Below, in pieces: positions 44,431-56,012 of a stretch of DNA of 60,000 nt; the first letter of the stretch is position 1, and the number at the start of each line of letters is the position of its first letter. This stretch comes from Membranipora membranacea (lineage: Eukaryota > Bryozoa > Gymnolaemata > Cheilostomatida > Membraniporidae), in contig OU612072.1 of the NCBI GenBank assembly GCA_914767715.1, positions 7,628,001 to 7,688,000 of the forward strand, written 5' to 3'. Position numbers and translations under genes: made by a program. The notes below the pieces were generated by a model. The model was not told the DNA's origin, did not search any database, and worked only from the letters and a program-made list of their open reading frames with translations.

Positions 44431-44655
44431 ATGCCACAATGCTCAGTCCCAGGTTGTGTCATCCAGAATGGAGCAAAGTCTCCAAAGGACAAGGAGTTAG
44501 CCAATAAATTGGTGCAAGCAATCAGCAGAGGAAAGGATGGTACTATAAGGATAAAACCCACTAGTGATCAGTGGAAACCTCATACACATACCAGAATTTG
44601 TCCAAGGCATTTCAGTGAAGATGCCTACAAGGAGAAGAACTGTCATGGTGTGTAA
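44431..44655 (+). CDS. THAP zinc-finger exon of the transposon
   Basis: Starts with ATG and MPQCSVPGC, then a Trp-Lys-Pro turn (QWKPHTHT) and RICPRHFSEDAY. This is the C2CH THAP signature (C..C ... C..H) with HF and the conserved Trp and Pro. THAP domains bind DNA, here probably the transposon ends. The open stretch stops at TAA 44653-44655, but a GTGTGT donor near 44648 could join it to the transposase exon. Confidence 0.85.
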   Translation: MPQCSVPGCVIQNGAKSPKDKELANKLVQAISRGKDGTIRIKPTSDQWKPHTHTRICPRHFSEDAYKEKNCHGV

Positions 44656-45024
44656 GATCAGAACTTCATCATAACAACCTTGCTGCATGTGATCACCTAT
44701 TATTATTGTCTTATGATTGAAATGTCATGTGAAGTTATCTTTGTAGTACTTCAAGTTTGGAAATAAATACATCCTATCCCCACAGATGATTTTTCGTCTA
44801 TGATTCTTTCTTATGAATCATAAAGAGCATTGTTGTGAACGAGTTTAGATGAATGTGGTTACGCGTAATGTGAATCCTAGTAGAGATTGTGAGTATGAGG
44901 AATTTTATGTTTTACATTTGCGGTGAAGGTATATATACTGATGAGAAATCTACTCAGCAATCCAGTCCACCACTCTGCTATGCGATGATGAATGATGAGA
45001 TGGTGACCTTGTTTTGAACTCACT

Positions 45025-45858
45025 AGGACCCGCTGCCTATCACCTTAACTATCGTAATGGTGAGCTGCCGAATATGACTGTCAAAAAAACCAACTGCTCA
45101 TCACTCTGATAAAACTTCGTCTTGATAAACCTATCGTTGAGATTTCTATCTTGTTTGGACTCAACAAGCGTGTTGTCAGCAGTGTTTTATATACGTGGAT
45201 AAACTTTATGTTCCTACAATGGAAAGAAGTAGATTATTGGCCAGATCAGGCCACAGTTAGATTATATGTCCCTACTGGATTTAAACAGTCATATCCTAAT
45301 ACACGGCTGATTGTTGATGGAACTGAGTGCCCCATAGACAAGCCAGAGAAGCCACTAGCTCAACAGGTGACCTTCTCCAGCTATAAAAACCGTAATACTC
45401 CCAAAGTACTGTTTGGTGCCACTCCTGGTGGACTAGTGTCATATGTTTCGCCAGCATATGGAGGGTCTGGCTCTGACCGAGCCATAGTTGAGAGGTCAAA
45501 TCTGATGACGGCCTGCACTCCTGGAGACGAAATAATGTCAGACAAAAGACTCAATGTGGAAGACCTGTTCATCCCGCACCACATACATGTGAACATACCG
45601 ACCTTCTTCAAGAAAAAAAATCGAATGGACTCAACAACTGTGAGGAAAGACCGTAAGATTGCGTCCAAGCGGGTCCACATAGAGCATATCATTGGGCTAG
45701 CAAAGACTTATGCTATACTGCGTCACCCAATGTGTCACCCTCTGGCTGCGCTCTCATCAGAGATTATATCTGTTATATTTTGGCTGTGTAACTTCCGAAG
45801 TATGCAGAGTTACTTTTACAACTCTTTTTATAATATACTGCTGACTGTATTGTGCTAG
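45025..45858 (+). pseudogene. DDE transposase (DDE_Tnp_4 / ISL2EU type), one frameshift
   Basis: Upstream helix-turn-helix reads QLLITLIKLRLDKPIVEISI and LFGLNKRVVSSVLYTWINF. The catalytic core follows: first Asp in RLIVDGTECPID, second Asp in EIMSDKRLNVEDLF, and Glu in KRVHIEHIIG. The conserved QQVTFSSYKN and GGSGSDRAIVE blocks are present and the core is open from 45151 to TAG 45858. Just upstream, a run of seven A at about 45082-45088 shifts the frame between NGELPNMTVK and NQLLITL. That could be a real mutation, an assembly error in a homopolymer, or a missed intron. Confidence 0.85.
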
Positions 45859-46630
45859 TTAATACTACCTTAAATATTGTGCACATTTTAATCCATATAC
45901 TAGTGCAATCGAAGTTTGTCTACCTCTACCAACATAGATTTATATTTACAATTTTGTTGACAGTCAACCTCAATTAACTCCTCTTTTCTTTTTAAGACTA
46001 AAGTATCAATTGCGTTTACAGCTGAAAATATTTTATTACATCGTCAATGGTATTTACAGGATTAGACTAAATACAGGTTGAGTCTATGTAAAAATAATGA
46101 ATTTTTTTTTTATCACATTTGTCTAAATAATTTTTATGTGTTCTTCGTTAAGTGCCAACCATGACCTACAATCATTTTTGTGATCGTAGGTCATATCTAA
46201 GGTGTCATAATATCTCTTGGCTGTTTGAGGCAGCAGTCTGTGTATATTTCAGTTTCAGTGTATACTAAGTATGGTAGCCTATATATTTTCATCACACTTT
46301 GTATAGTTTTGAAGACATCCTGAGTGATGCAACAGTCTGTGTGTATTTCCAAAAAGATCTATTGCTGTATTTATCACTTTATCAAACATAATAATCTCGG
46401 AAACATCGGGAACAATGTGTCACAAATGATGAAGAGACAATTGCTGTAATGATAGCATATAAGCATAAAGAGAGTGGTAAAGTTTTAGGCATACTACTTG
46501 ATAAAACTAGCTTGTGTGAGCAGCTGGCACAAAATAATCAGTAAAAGAATACTGGAACCGCACCATTAGTTATATCTGTAGAATAGGATGTACAGATGGT
46601 TTGGAGTTGTCTTCTTATAAATAGCACACT
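45859..46630. other. 3' interior of the ISL2EU-like element
   Basis: AT-rich, no coding region. A short inverted repeat, TGACCTACAATCA facing TGATCGTAGGTCA, at about 46161-46192. Confidence 0.5.
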
Positions 46631-47351
46631 TAATTGACCTTGAAATTTTAACCTGGAATTTCCACCCACTGTGTGCTGTTGAAAAGCAAACTGAAAAAAA
46701 GTTTACTTTGGGGGTCTTTGTCAGTTAATCAGCAGAACTCAGGCGCGCCCAGGTGCGTGAGACATCATCAGTGGTACCCTCAACGCCCAGCAACGCCCAA
46801 CAACGCCAGTATGCAGTCCAGCGTTGCATATACAGTGGTAGGTAAAGTTGTACACAACAAAAGGTACAACGCCTGACACAACAAAGGCAGCGTTGTGCCA
46901 GGCGTTGTAGCATGCATGGAATATGTCGTGGTAGCAGGCGTGCATGTGGCCGCATGTGGCGTGGTTGGTGGTGCAAGATGACCACTTTCCCAAATTCTAT
47001 ACAAGCAGGGTAATCGAAGGGATGACAACGTAAAATGCGGAGCCAAAAGATTGGTATAATATGGAGTGTGGGTAGTGATATTGGTTCAAGCGGAGGCATT
47101 GTAGCTCATCAACCACAAGGGACGGAGGGGTTTTATGTCTCTGAGTGACAATGTAGAAAAGTCATTCTAGAGTTATAGATCTGCCGCAAATTTTCTTTAC
47201 AAGGTTTTGTCAAGAAGTTCTGGCTAGTGAGCAATTAGGTTTTGGTGGAGATGAATGTTGATAAGTTAGGATCACTGTTGTTACTGAGTGTGATGAGTAT
47301 ATACCCAATTTATACATAAAAGATGAGCAGGGGGACAAATCATAATAAAAT
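46631..47351 (-). repeat. right terminal inverted repeat of the ISL2EU-like element
   Basis: 721 bp, complement of 43321-44049 with scattered differences, including loss of some GGCGTTG units. Confidence 0.88.
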
Positions 47352-47538
47352 TGGTGACTGTAAAAATAGTGTGTTACTGCTACAGAACTGGCTGCCTAAT
47401 TTTCTTCCTCTTTGGTCTTTCAGCAGTTCTCAATCTTAATTATTACAATAATGTATCTATACTGGAACTCATAACTCATTTGTGGATATTACCGTACCAG
47501 TGTTATTCAACAGAAAAGTATACTAGAGATTGATGGTC

Positions 47539-47670
47539 GGGTTCTGGAAAACGCGGAAAGGCGGAAAATCGGTTTCATCGCGGAAAACGATTTTCCGCGT
47601 TTTCGAAAATGCGGAAAATCGTTTTCCGCGATGAAACTGATTTTCCGCCTTTCCGCGTTTTCCAGAACCC
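47539..47670. repeat. 132-bp near-perfect palindrome
   Basis: Arms of 66 bp around a TTCGAA centre (between 47604 and 47605). The ends are GGGTTCTGGAAAACGCGG and its complement. I find only two mismatched positions. The arms are built from CGGAAAA and its complement TTTTCCG. Could be a miniature transposon or a hairpin-forming element. Confidence 0.93.
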
Positions 47671-48777
47671 GGATGGACACTGTATGCTGATCTGACCTCA
47701 TCACCGACTTGATGCGGTTTGGCAGTTCATCCAGCCTGCAGTTCCTAAGGAAGAAGATTATAGTCATTATCTGAGTAGCAATTGCAAATTCATGTAATTA
47801 AGTTAGATGATCATGGAAAAAAAACACATCGGCCTTACAATGAAATCAAAACCACATCAATAAAAGACAGGCTATTAATACAATATTGTTGAAACAATGT
47901 TAGGGCCAGATGACTATCACCCTCATTGATTTTGTTAGCATCGCTTTAGGTACGTTTTTTACTGCCTAGGAAATAAGATCGATTCCGGATAATGTTGGTA
48001 ATAAAGTGGTACCTTACGTAGAGCACAATTGTAATTGGAAGTACCGTGTCTTTCAATTTTCAGAACATTGCCCTGATGCAGCACTCAGTGACTTAAATCA
48101 AAATATGCCTGTTGGTGATTATCTCCTCCTGACTTTTATAAATCGAAAATCTAACATTCTGATTTTTTTACATTTAACACATTGTCCTTACATTTATTAC
48201 AATCGTACAAGGATAGGATGGCATTAATCTTACAAGATATCGGCCCTATGTAGAGGAATTGATCATTTTGTGAATGGACCCCAATTAATGTATGTATCTG
48301 ATAATCATATTACAATCAATTCATAGAGTAGTGGGTAGTAATAAAACCAAACAATAGGGAGCATAGCCTCAACAAGCATAACCAAACTCATAGATTTAAA
48401 CTACTAAAATATGTCCGTCCATTCCTGTCTATGATTAGATGCCAATTAGGCAATGCTATGTAAACATTTTGTATGGGTAAATATATAAGTTTTGATTTGG
48501 TTGCATTCGAAAGCATTGAGGTATCATGAAAAATAAATGGGTAAATTTTGAATGTCTAGGGTATTTTAGTGTGATAAAATAAAATAATTTCTTAAAACTA
48601 TCATTAGCAACTAAATTTAGGAGGCCAAGACTGAAACTTAAGGGTTACTGTCTTTCTCTTACAAATAAATTCATGGAATAAAGTGATAAAAAGAAATGGG
48701 ATAAAACTTGCCAGCATAACCTAGACATGCAGATAGAACTATAAGTTTGATAGTACTCCCTTTAGATTGTCGGAAAC
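47671..48777. other. intergenic, no gene seen
   Basis: AT-rich. No feature recognised. Confidence 0.45.
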
Positions 48778-48897
48778 TTAAAGACTTTGTTTGAGGCTGC
48801 TCTTTTGTATCACATCTTATTCTCCATATTTTATTCTATCATGTGAGAGATTTTCAGCTTTAGAATCCAAATATTGAGGAAGTTATGGCCTCTCACA
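48778..48897 (+). repeat. solo arm of the TTAA palindromic element
   Basis: Begins TTAAAGACTTTGTTTGAGGC and runs to GTTATGGCCTCTCA, nearly identical to the arm at 49364. The second arm is missing. Confidence 0.85.
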
Positions 48898-49363
48898 TCG
48901 ACCACCACAGTATGACCTACAGTGTCTCCAAGAACAACATACAGATCAATGCATTTCATCGCATACTATACTGATCATGGATAACCCCTCTTTGGTCAAC
49001 CATAATTATAAATTTCGATAGTTCCAAGCATTCAGGAAGACAATTATATGCCTGCTTATCAATCCTGTTTAGTGACGAAGTATTCATATAAAACAGAGTG
49101 GTCTCAATGTTGATCCCATGTTTGTCACAATTCATATATATAGATTTTCTATAGAATATACATATATATAATATAATATATATTGATTTTCATGTAGCTT
49201 TGTCTGTCTTGTCAGTGTACATAACACTCTGAAGCAAGGCAGTTTGAATACTGGGTAGTTTATCAGCTATCACAAACATTTTATGCTGTGAAAAAAGGAT
49301 GCATATATTTTTGTCATATAAAAAGCTTGCTACTGGTGTATGGAACTTTATTAAATAATCTCA

Positions 49364-49945
49364 TTAAAGACTTTGTTTGAGGCTGCTCTTTTGTATCACA
49401 TCTTATTCTCCATATTTTATTCTATCATGTGAACGATTTTCAGCTTTAGAATCCAAATATTGAGGAAGTTATGGCCTCTCAAACTTCCAGGGTGAATAAG
49501 GGAATAAGCCAGATGTTTCCCCTGGGGTATGTCTCAACCATAGACATGTGGCATAGACATTATGAGTTATTAGTTAATACACTAATAATCACACAGATAA
49601 GATGATGATCAAAATTCAGACCTGGGTGGGAATCGAACCCAGGTCCCAATACCTATAGGCAACGACGCTACCATTACCCCACTTGGACCAACTAGGTTAG
49701 CCTGTAGACAATATAGCTCAGTATTAGCGGCGTCGCCTGCAAAGCCATTTGGACCTGGGTTAGTGACGTACCCTAGGGATTGCCGGCTGATTCTTACTGC
49801 CGATAAATTGCCGTCACCTTGGAAGTTTGAGAGGCCATAACTTCCTCAATATTTGGATTATAAAGCTGAAAATCGCTCACATGATAGAATAAAATATGGA
49901 GAATAAGATGTGATACAAAAGAGCAGCCTCAAACAAAGTCTTTAA
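49364..49945. mobile_element. intact palindromic TTAA element with paired tRNA-like cores
   Basis: 582 bp, TTAA at both ends (49364-49367 and 49942-49945). Arms of about 130 bp: TTAAAGACTTTGTTTGAGGC and its exact complement. The centre has two tRNA-like stretches facing each other: minus strand at 49618-49684 (B box GGTTCGATTCC) and plus strand at about 49706-49762 (TAGCTCAGTATTAGCGG and GGACCTGGGTT). No ORF. Best copy of the family in this window. Confidence 0.87.
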
Positions 49946-50149
49946 GGATATTTCAGACTAGTATAGAACAGATAATCCTATTCTGAAAACTTGAACAGCA
50001 ATGACATTAACAAGTCTTCCTGGTTAATGCTGTATCGACAGAAATTCAAAGTATTGATATTAACTGCTTCTGATCATTTATTTTGCTGTCTCAAATTATT
50101 ATTGTCATTGTTCTTATTGGTTACTTCGTGTAGGGAATTCTCTGCACAT

Positions 50150-51020
50150 GAATGAATGTTTTATGATTTTTCCACCTCAATGTTCGAGTTTTTCACTTGT
50201 CAATATTCGATATCAAGTTTTTATTCCCTGTTTCTAGCTGTATTATGCAGCGGCTTACAAATAGCTGCAAACCATAAAATCTGCCTGCTAAGCGAAGCTT
50301 AATATAGTTTTTGGCCTAAATTTTATTGTTGTAACATCAAAATAGACATCTTCGTAAAAATTTTCGTTAGATTTACGTTTCAATACCATTAATTCATGAT
50401 GCATATTCAAATGCAATTTATGAGTTTGTAAACGAATTCTAGGCATAGCGAATTTCTGCTGTTAAGACCAAAAAAAGTACCTTTAACCTAACTCGTATTC
50501 TTGTTTAAACCAAGATACATCTATGTTCCATTGCAATTTTTTTCTTATGTACATTAGTGAATGATTCATGACTCTTGCACTGCAATTTTTGAGTTTTTTG
50601 TTGTGAATATTCAATATCTCGTTACGACTACCTGATTCTAGCTGTACAATGATAACAAGTATAGTATGTAGTGATAGAAGAAAGTCTTTGGCAGAGGGTT
50701 TAAGCTTATAATTACTGCAATTGTTTCCTCAAGAACAAAAGTAATTTCCGATTTAGTAATTTTTGGTCTGATATGTCAATAGAATGCAATTTGTTTATAA
50801 ATGAATTTGAGGCATAGTAATTTTTGGGGTAGAATGTCTTGAACTGATAAGACCAAAACAAGAATCTTGTATTTGATTTCCTATTAAGTTTTCTCGATCG
50901 GACTGAGATGCATATTTCATCCAAGTGCAACTCATTTATATTAGTTTAACCTTTTAACTTGTCAGTATCTTGTATCTAGTGCTGACTCCTTGCTCCTAGT
51001 TGTGAGATACAGTGGCTCGC
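50150..51020. repeat. diverged tandem repeat, period about 370-400 bp
   Basis: Similar blocks recur near 50180, 50580 and 50950: a GAGTTTTTCACTTGTCAATA-like stretch, then a CTAGCTGTA-like stretch. The intervals also share AGGCATAG and AAGACCAAAA words. Old and strongly diverged. Confidence 0.55.
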
Positions 51021-51024
51021 ATAT

Positions 51025-51950
51025 AGCACCATGTCGTATTCCTCACCGTCGACCCCATCTGATAATTGTCTCCCAGGCCCCCAGACCCTAATCTACCTTT
51101 ACTCTTCTTAATCTCTATACGCTAATCCCGGGGAATTAGTAAAATATTTGTATAAAAACGACCACATCTATGCCTGTTTTCAAGTTACAATCACAACGGC
51201 AAAATTTTAGATGGGAACATTGTGTTCCTAGAACATATCTGTTGATGTACTAACTCAAAACATGCATCTAATCCTAGCAACCATTGTGTATTCAAACAGC
51301 GACTGAATTTATGGTAACAATGGGTTCAGCAATTAATTATGTGCAAAATAATAGATTTCACAAGTTAATAACTCCTAGGCCGAATAAGAGCCTATTTTCA
51401 TTAAGTCGCTGAGCAGACTCCAACTCACCAGCTCAGCTTTTACCACTATAGAGATAATAAAGAGACATGGGTTATTTTCGCAGTTGAACTGCTTTAAATT
51501 GTCAAAAGTAGGTTTTGAATTGTTGAGCCGATAGGGAGGAATAATGCGATCATGCACTCAATATATATATAATTGTTCTAAATAGGACCATACACACTTA
51601 GCTCAGTTGGTTTTGATATGCAGAATTAATCCAGTGGCTACATGGAGGAGTCCTAAATGGTCTGTATTCAGATATATCATAACACTTGACTTTCACATGC
51701 CATTTGTATTGTCTGATATTGAGGAGAGATATTTCCTAGGAAAGGTTTCTTCCAGTTCATGATTAGTTTCAATCTTTATTGTTGATTAAGGTGACATAAG
51801 TAAATCACAACAACACACAATTGTGAATTCAATATAATGATATTTATTCATCCTGTTAATCCCAATCGGGTCTGCTCTATGTATCTACATATAAGTACCG
51901 CCCAATCATTACATTATCCCGGCACAATTGATTTCATCATTCTAATGACA
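51025..51950. other. intergenic, no gene seen
   Basis: AT-rich, no coding region or repeat recognised. Confidence 0.45.
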
Positions 51951-51956
51951 AATTAA

Positions 51957-52215
51957 TGTAGAATAATGCACACGTCATTTTTGGCCACCAAGTCTGTGAA
52001 CAAGGCCTGACTTGCTGTACCAAGTTGACAAACTCCACCATGTGCTGTGAAGTTAAAAGCTTCACATGAGCCTGTAGACATACATATCACCACACAGTTG
52101 TATTCTGAGCTAACATTATGTGTCTCTAGTGAGAATGAAGGGATATGACTGTTTTGCCAAAGACAAAATGTGTCTGATTGCCTAGTTCCATCATCTACAA
52201 AAGATTGAAGAAGAG
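51957..52215 (-). pseudogene. PAN-like terminal exon, paralogue of the lectin gene's last exon
   Basis: Minus-strand reading: DTFCLWQNSH, SLETHNVSSEYNCVVICMST, GSCEAFNFTAHGGVCQLGTA and SQALFTDLVAKND. This aligns along its length with the last exon at 14526-14779 (FCVWRKKRSP, SSEYDCVVTCMTRS, LCVLGTADEALFTELEASND). Near the end it has one base fewer than that exon, so the final residues differ and the stop is in another frame. I found no other exon of such a gene in the 7.8 kb to its right, so it is probably a relic. Confidence 0.72.
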
Positions 52216-52330
52216 TATACCAATAGATACCTGACATGGACTTTACTGAATTATTCAGGCAAAGAACTAAAAAGAAGTCACAATACACAATAGATTCAAA
52301 GTACCAGAAATCATGCATGTATGTATGCAT

Positions 52331-52870
52331 GCATCAATTGTCTTGTTCAAATACTCTTGATCCTAGACCTGCTCATTAGAAGGGTTATGCAGTTATCTTT
52401 TTCATGGGCTTACAAATTGCGGCTGGCTAATATGAGAATGTATTACCACTAACCAACCCAGTCATCAAGATATGACTTTTGTTTTTAAATTTATTTGCAT
52501 GATTTTCATTTGATGAGAATGTTTTTCATAAACAGCCACAGAGAAAAGAGGAAAAAAAAACATTAAAGAAAACAAATGAAGAAAAATGGATTATGTTTGA
52601 ATGATTCATGCTTGATGATTGAACATAAATTATATAGCTATAAAATCAGATGCTAGTATATTGTCAAAAATATCAAATGAAGCTGGATGTTTCTCAAAAT
52701 TAAATTGCGCGGAAAATTAAAACAAAACTGTCATTACATTTAGATAAAAGATCATAACAAAGCTTCTGCGTAACATAAAATGTGTGCTAAAGGAAGCCCG
52801 ATTCCCGATGATATGGCTCTGTTATAAAAAAATCATTATTGGACAATTTGACCCTAAAAAGTCGCAGCTA
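52331..52870. other. intergenic, no gene seen
   Basis: AT-rich with A-runs. No exon that could precede the PAN-like relic on the minus strand. Confidence 0.4.
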
Positions 52871-54394
52871 CTTACCGTTCTTGAACAGACGGTCGGCTTC
52901 TGCCATATTGTCGATTCTTTTGACATCATCAAGGACATCTGAGTCATTGATGCCTAGTGGCACACCTTTTATCATCACTGAGTTTTCTTTCAGCTTTCTT
53001 GGGTCAATAGTTAGATGAAGATGAAACTTTGGAGAGTGTTTTTTCCCACTTATGATTTATGTATTTGGCTGTTTCTAGATTTCGGAAATGAATCATAAGT
53101 TGAGGGTTGTTTGTTTTAAATAAGTACTTGTTTATCATTTCCACAATGATTGGACCAAAGTAGGTTTTAATTGTTTTCCTAATTTCATCGTGGTTGTAGT
53201 TTTGATGTAATGGGCTTCCTTCCTTGATGCTTACAAAAATATTATGCGAGATCACAAAAGGCGTATGGTGTTTAGGTTGTATTTGGTTTGGTATTCCTTT
53301 TTTGTTATTTATAGTGGTGTTGGCATATACATCCATAGAAGCTGTTCTTGGTTTTGAGTTGTCAAATGAGGGTTGAGGTTGATGTGTACCCTTAGAATGA
53401 GATTTGCTTTGTGGAGCTTTGCGGTTTCTTCATTGTTGCACTAGCATAAGTTAAAGTGCCTTGCGACAGTGATTATCCCAATCGTTCCGTTTCGCGATCT
53501 AAATCCTCAGAGGCCCACTGAGAGTATCGCTCAAATTTATCTCTTAACCGCGTTTTCTGTCGGAGATAATGAACAAAGTTTGTCCAGCATTTTATTTTGA
53601 GTTTCCCTTCTTTGTTCGATACCAGTTATTTTCGATAGAAGAAAGTCAACGGTATTGCCAAGCTTTTGACATAATTCACATGATGAATTACTCTCTGTTG
53701 GGAAACTGTATGAGAATCTATCCCTGCTTGTATTTTTGCCTTGATCACTTGTGTTTTGATGCCAGATGTTATAGTCTCTGATGAACCTGAGATCATGGTG
53801 TCTAAACCAGTAATGCAGTGAGCTTTTAAATTCTCATTATCAGTATCTTCCTTATCTTTACTGAGTGTAGCTAAGATCTTTTCATAATGTTCTAGAAATA
53901 GATCAACATTACGGAGCTTGCTGATCGGAATCCTACTGGTTGTATTGTAAAAGTTGATTGTGTAGATAGGTTTCATAATATCTACTTTGTCAGTTGCCGA
54001 TATTGAAGAATGAACGACCAGTCCTGACCTATCCTTGTTGAGAACTTTTGCATCAACCTTCAAGTTTTCAGTCAGTAATGATTAAAATCATGATTACATT
54101 TTTTCGTACGCCGCAGGACTATTTTTTATAACGACCTGAGGGTTATTTGCCTCACCTTTTATCTGATGAGTTGCTCCGCTTCTGTTGAACTGATTGATTT
54201 TTTGTGTGTAATGTTTTAATCCTTTTTAGAAGATATGGAAGAGCGTTGGTAGTTCCTCTCTCAGTTTTGGGCCAGAGTCCAATCATTCTTCCCCTATATT
54301 TTTCCGTTTTTTGACATTTTGAACACTGAAAACAAATTTTTATCAGAGATCTTGATTTTTTGCTTCTTGACGCGACGATGCTCACAGCAATCAT
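52870..54394 (-). pseudogene. retroelement ORF1-like relic
   Basis: Minus-strand blocks from right to left: CSKCQKTEKYRGRM (54152-54394), then IYTINFYNTTSRIPISKLRN and VDLFLEHYEKILATLSK (53626-54063), then HTPFVISHNIFVSIKEGSPL and MIHFRNLETAKYINHKW (53004-53336), then SVMIKGVPLGINDSDV (about 52870-52990). The NTTSR...VDLFLE pattern recalls a small domain found at the start of some invertebrate LINE ORFs, and the MIKGVPL block resembles an RNA-binding fold. Frames are broken. Family unproven. Confidence 0.42.
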
Positions 54395-54492
54395 GATATC
54401 TCTAACATGGTATTATAAACCTGGTGAACACCACAAGCGTGGAAAAACCTGTTTCTGCTAAGGGATATTTAGGATTAGTATTTATTCATATA

Positions 54493-54562
54493 ATATATAT
54501 ATTTCTATATATAAATATCATACATATAATATATGTATGATATTTATATATAGAAATATATT
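54493..54562. repeat. AT-only palindrome of about 70 bp
   Basis: TATATATAAATATCATACAT on the left faces ATGTATGATATTTATATATA on the right around an AATAT centre. Pairing is essentially perfect; a strong cruciform candidate. Confidence 0.85.
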
Positions 54563-54599
54563 TATATAAAAACAATAAATTATATTGTTTTTACAAACT

Positions 54600-56010
54600 C
54601 CATGAAGCTTGTATATCTGAACCCAATATTCTAGTAATGGTACTATTCTTTATTTGCACGAAGAACATTCTCCCTGCTCTACTTTTACACCACTCTAATA
54701 TTCTATCGCTGACTAACCACCTCATGCAATGATATAAAATATATTACGTTAAACCCAGGCCTGTTGTGACAAGTGCCAGCTGCATCAAGCTCTTGACTTT
54801 TCACCAATCACTATCGATAGTTTGAATATATTGGGATATGCACTCTCATATTTGAAATCCATTCTCTGCTGACCTTAATAAACTCTTAACAGTTCATTTA
54901 TCAAACAAATTTTGAGAAAAATTGCAAATGCTACATGCTACAACCAAGGAGTAACAGCGAAGAGGAGAGATAGCTTATTATTTTTAGTTGATTATGATTG
55001 CCTCGCCTCCAATGAAATTGACAAAATTAAAATTGAGTCCAATGTGGGAATCAAACCCGATCTACAAGCAGTGCGCTTACGCTATCTGGGCAAGTTGATT
55101 TTTTGATGGTTTAATACAGTTATTTTACATTATAATGGACTATGACGTAGTATATTGCATCAGCTAATAGGAATATATTATCTGCTACCCACTCTATTGG
55201 CCAAATCTGAAATTTTGCCCTGACATTGCTAGTTTCTCAAGCTAATATCGTTCAATTGAGGGGATAGCGACATGTCCTCTGTGTAAACTTAAACAGTTTG
55301 TTGAAAGGGCTACATAGTGAGTGGTTGCAAGGTCAGCTTCAGTCAGGTTAACACGGTGCCTATCGATAGAAAAAATTCTGATGATTTTCAATTTTCCATG
55401 AACTTCCCATCATGATATCTCAGTGAACAAGACTCTGTTGGTTCTCAAATAAGATTTGCACAGACAGAGCATGCTGATATTGACTAGAAACAACACTTTA
55501 ACTTGTTAGTAGGTGTTGCTGAGCATATTTTTCTAAAAACTTTCAAATTTTCTTAGCAAAAAAATCTGAAGATACACTACTTCTTTACTTATACTGATTG
55601 TTCACTTTTGGACCGTCGGAACTTTGCTAATTACCCAAAAGTTTCTGTCTGCTGGGTCAATTCGGGTAAGCATCCCTTCAATAAAGCTTCAATGTATTAA
55701 AAAATCCAATAATAACAAGACTTATCTGTCCAGAGGCAAAGAGAGAGCAATCTTCAAATGGGGTTATTTTGACACTCTTTTGTGGTGTTGCCTCCTCTTT
55801 TGACACTCTTTTGCCACAATTCCTTTTTTTTGTTATGCACTTTAGCACTTTTTCATTGTTTTTCTCTTTCTATATTATTGCACATGCGCAGTTGTAATAC
55901 TGAAAAACTTCTCCTGTCAAAACAAAATACTGAAAAAGTTTATTTCTGCATGCTGCTGTTAAAATTACTCTAAACTGTTCCTATACTTCTGCAATAACAT
56001 GATCAATGTA
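54600..56010. other. intergenic, no gene seen
   Basis: AT-rich. No coding region or repeat family recognised. Confidence 0.45.
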
Positions 56011-56012
56011 CA

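Larger units (their letters stand above)
43321..47351 (+). mobile_element. ISL2EU-like DNA transposon with 0.7-kb terminal inverted repeats
   Basis: Inverted arms 43321-44049 and 46631-47351 are nearly identical, from ATTTTATTATGATTTGTCCC at the left end to its complement at the right end. The interior encodes a THAP domain (44431-44655) and a DDE_4-type transposase (about 45040-45858), the combination known for ISL2EU/IS4EU elements. The arms carry a cluster of GGCGTTG repeats and a local hairpin around 43780. The element lies only 40 bp right of the previous transposon. Target duplication not resolved because the edges are AT-rich. Confidence 0.86.

Noticed and set aside
47507-47767. Minus-strand 86-codon ORF
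   Set aside because: Most of it is the translation of the 132-bp palindrome. The remaining end is too short to assign.
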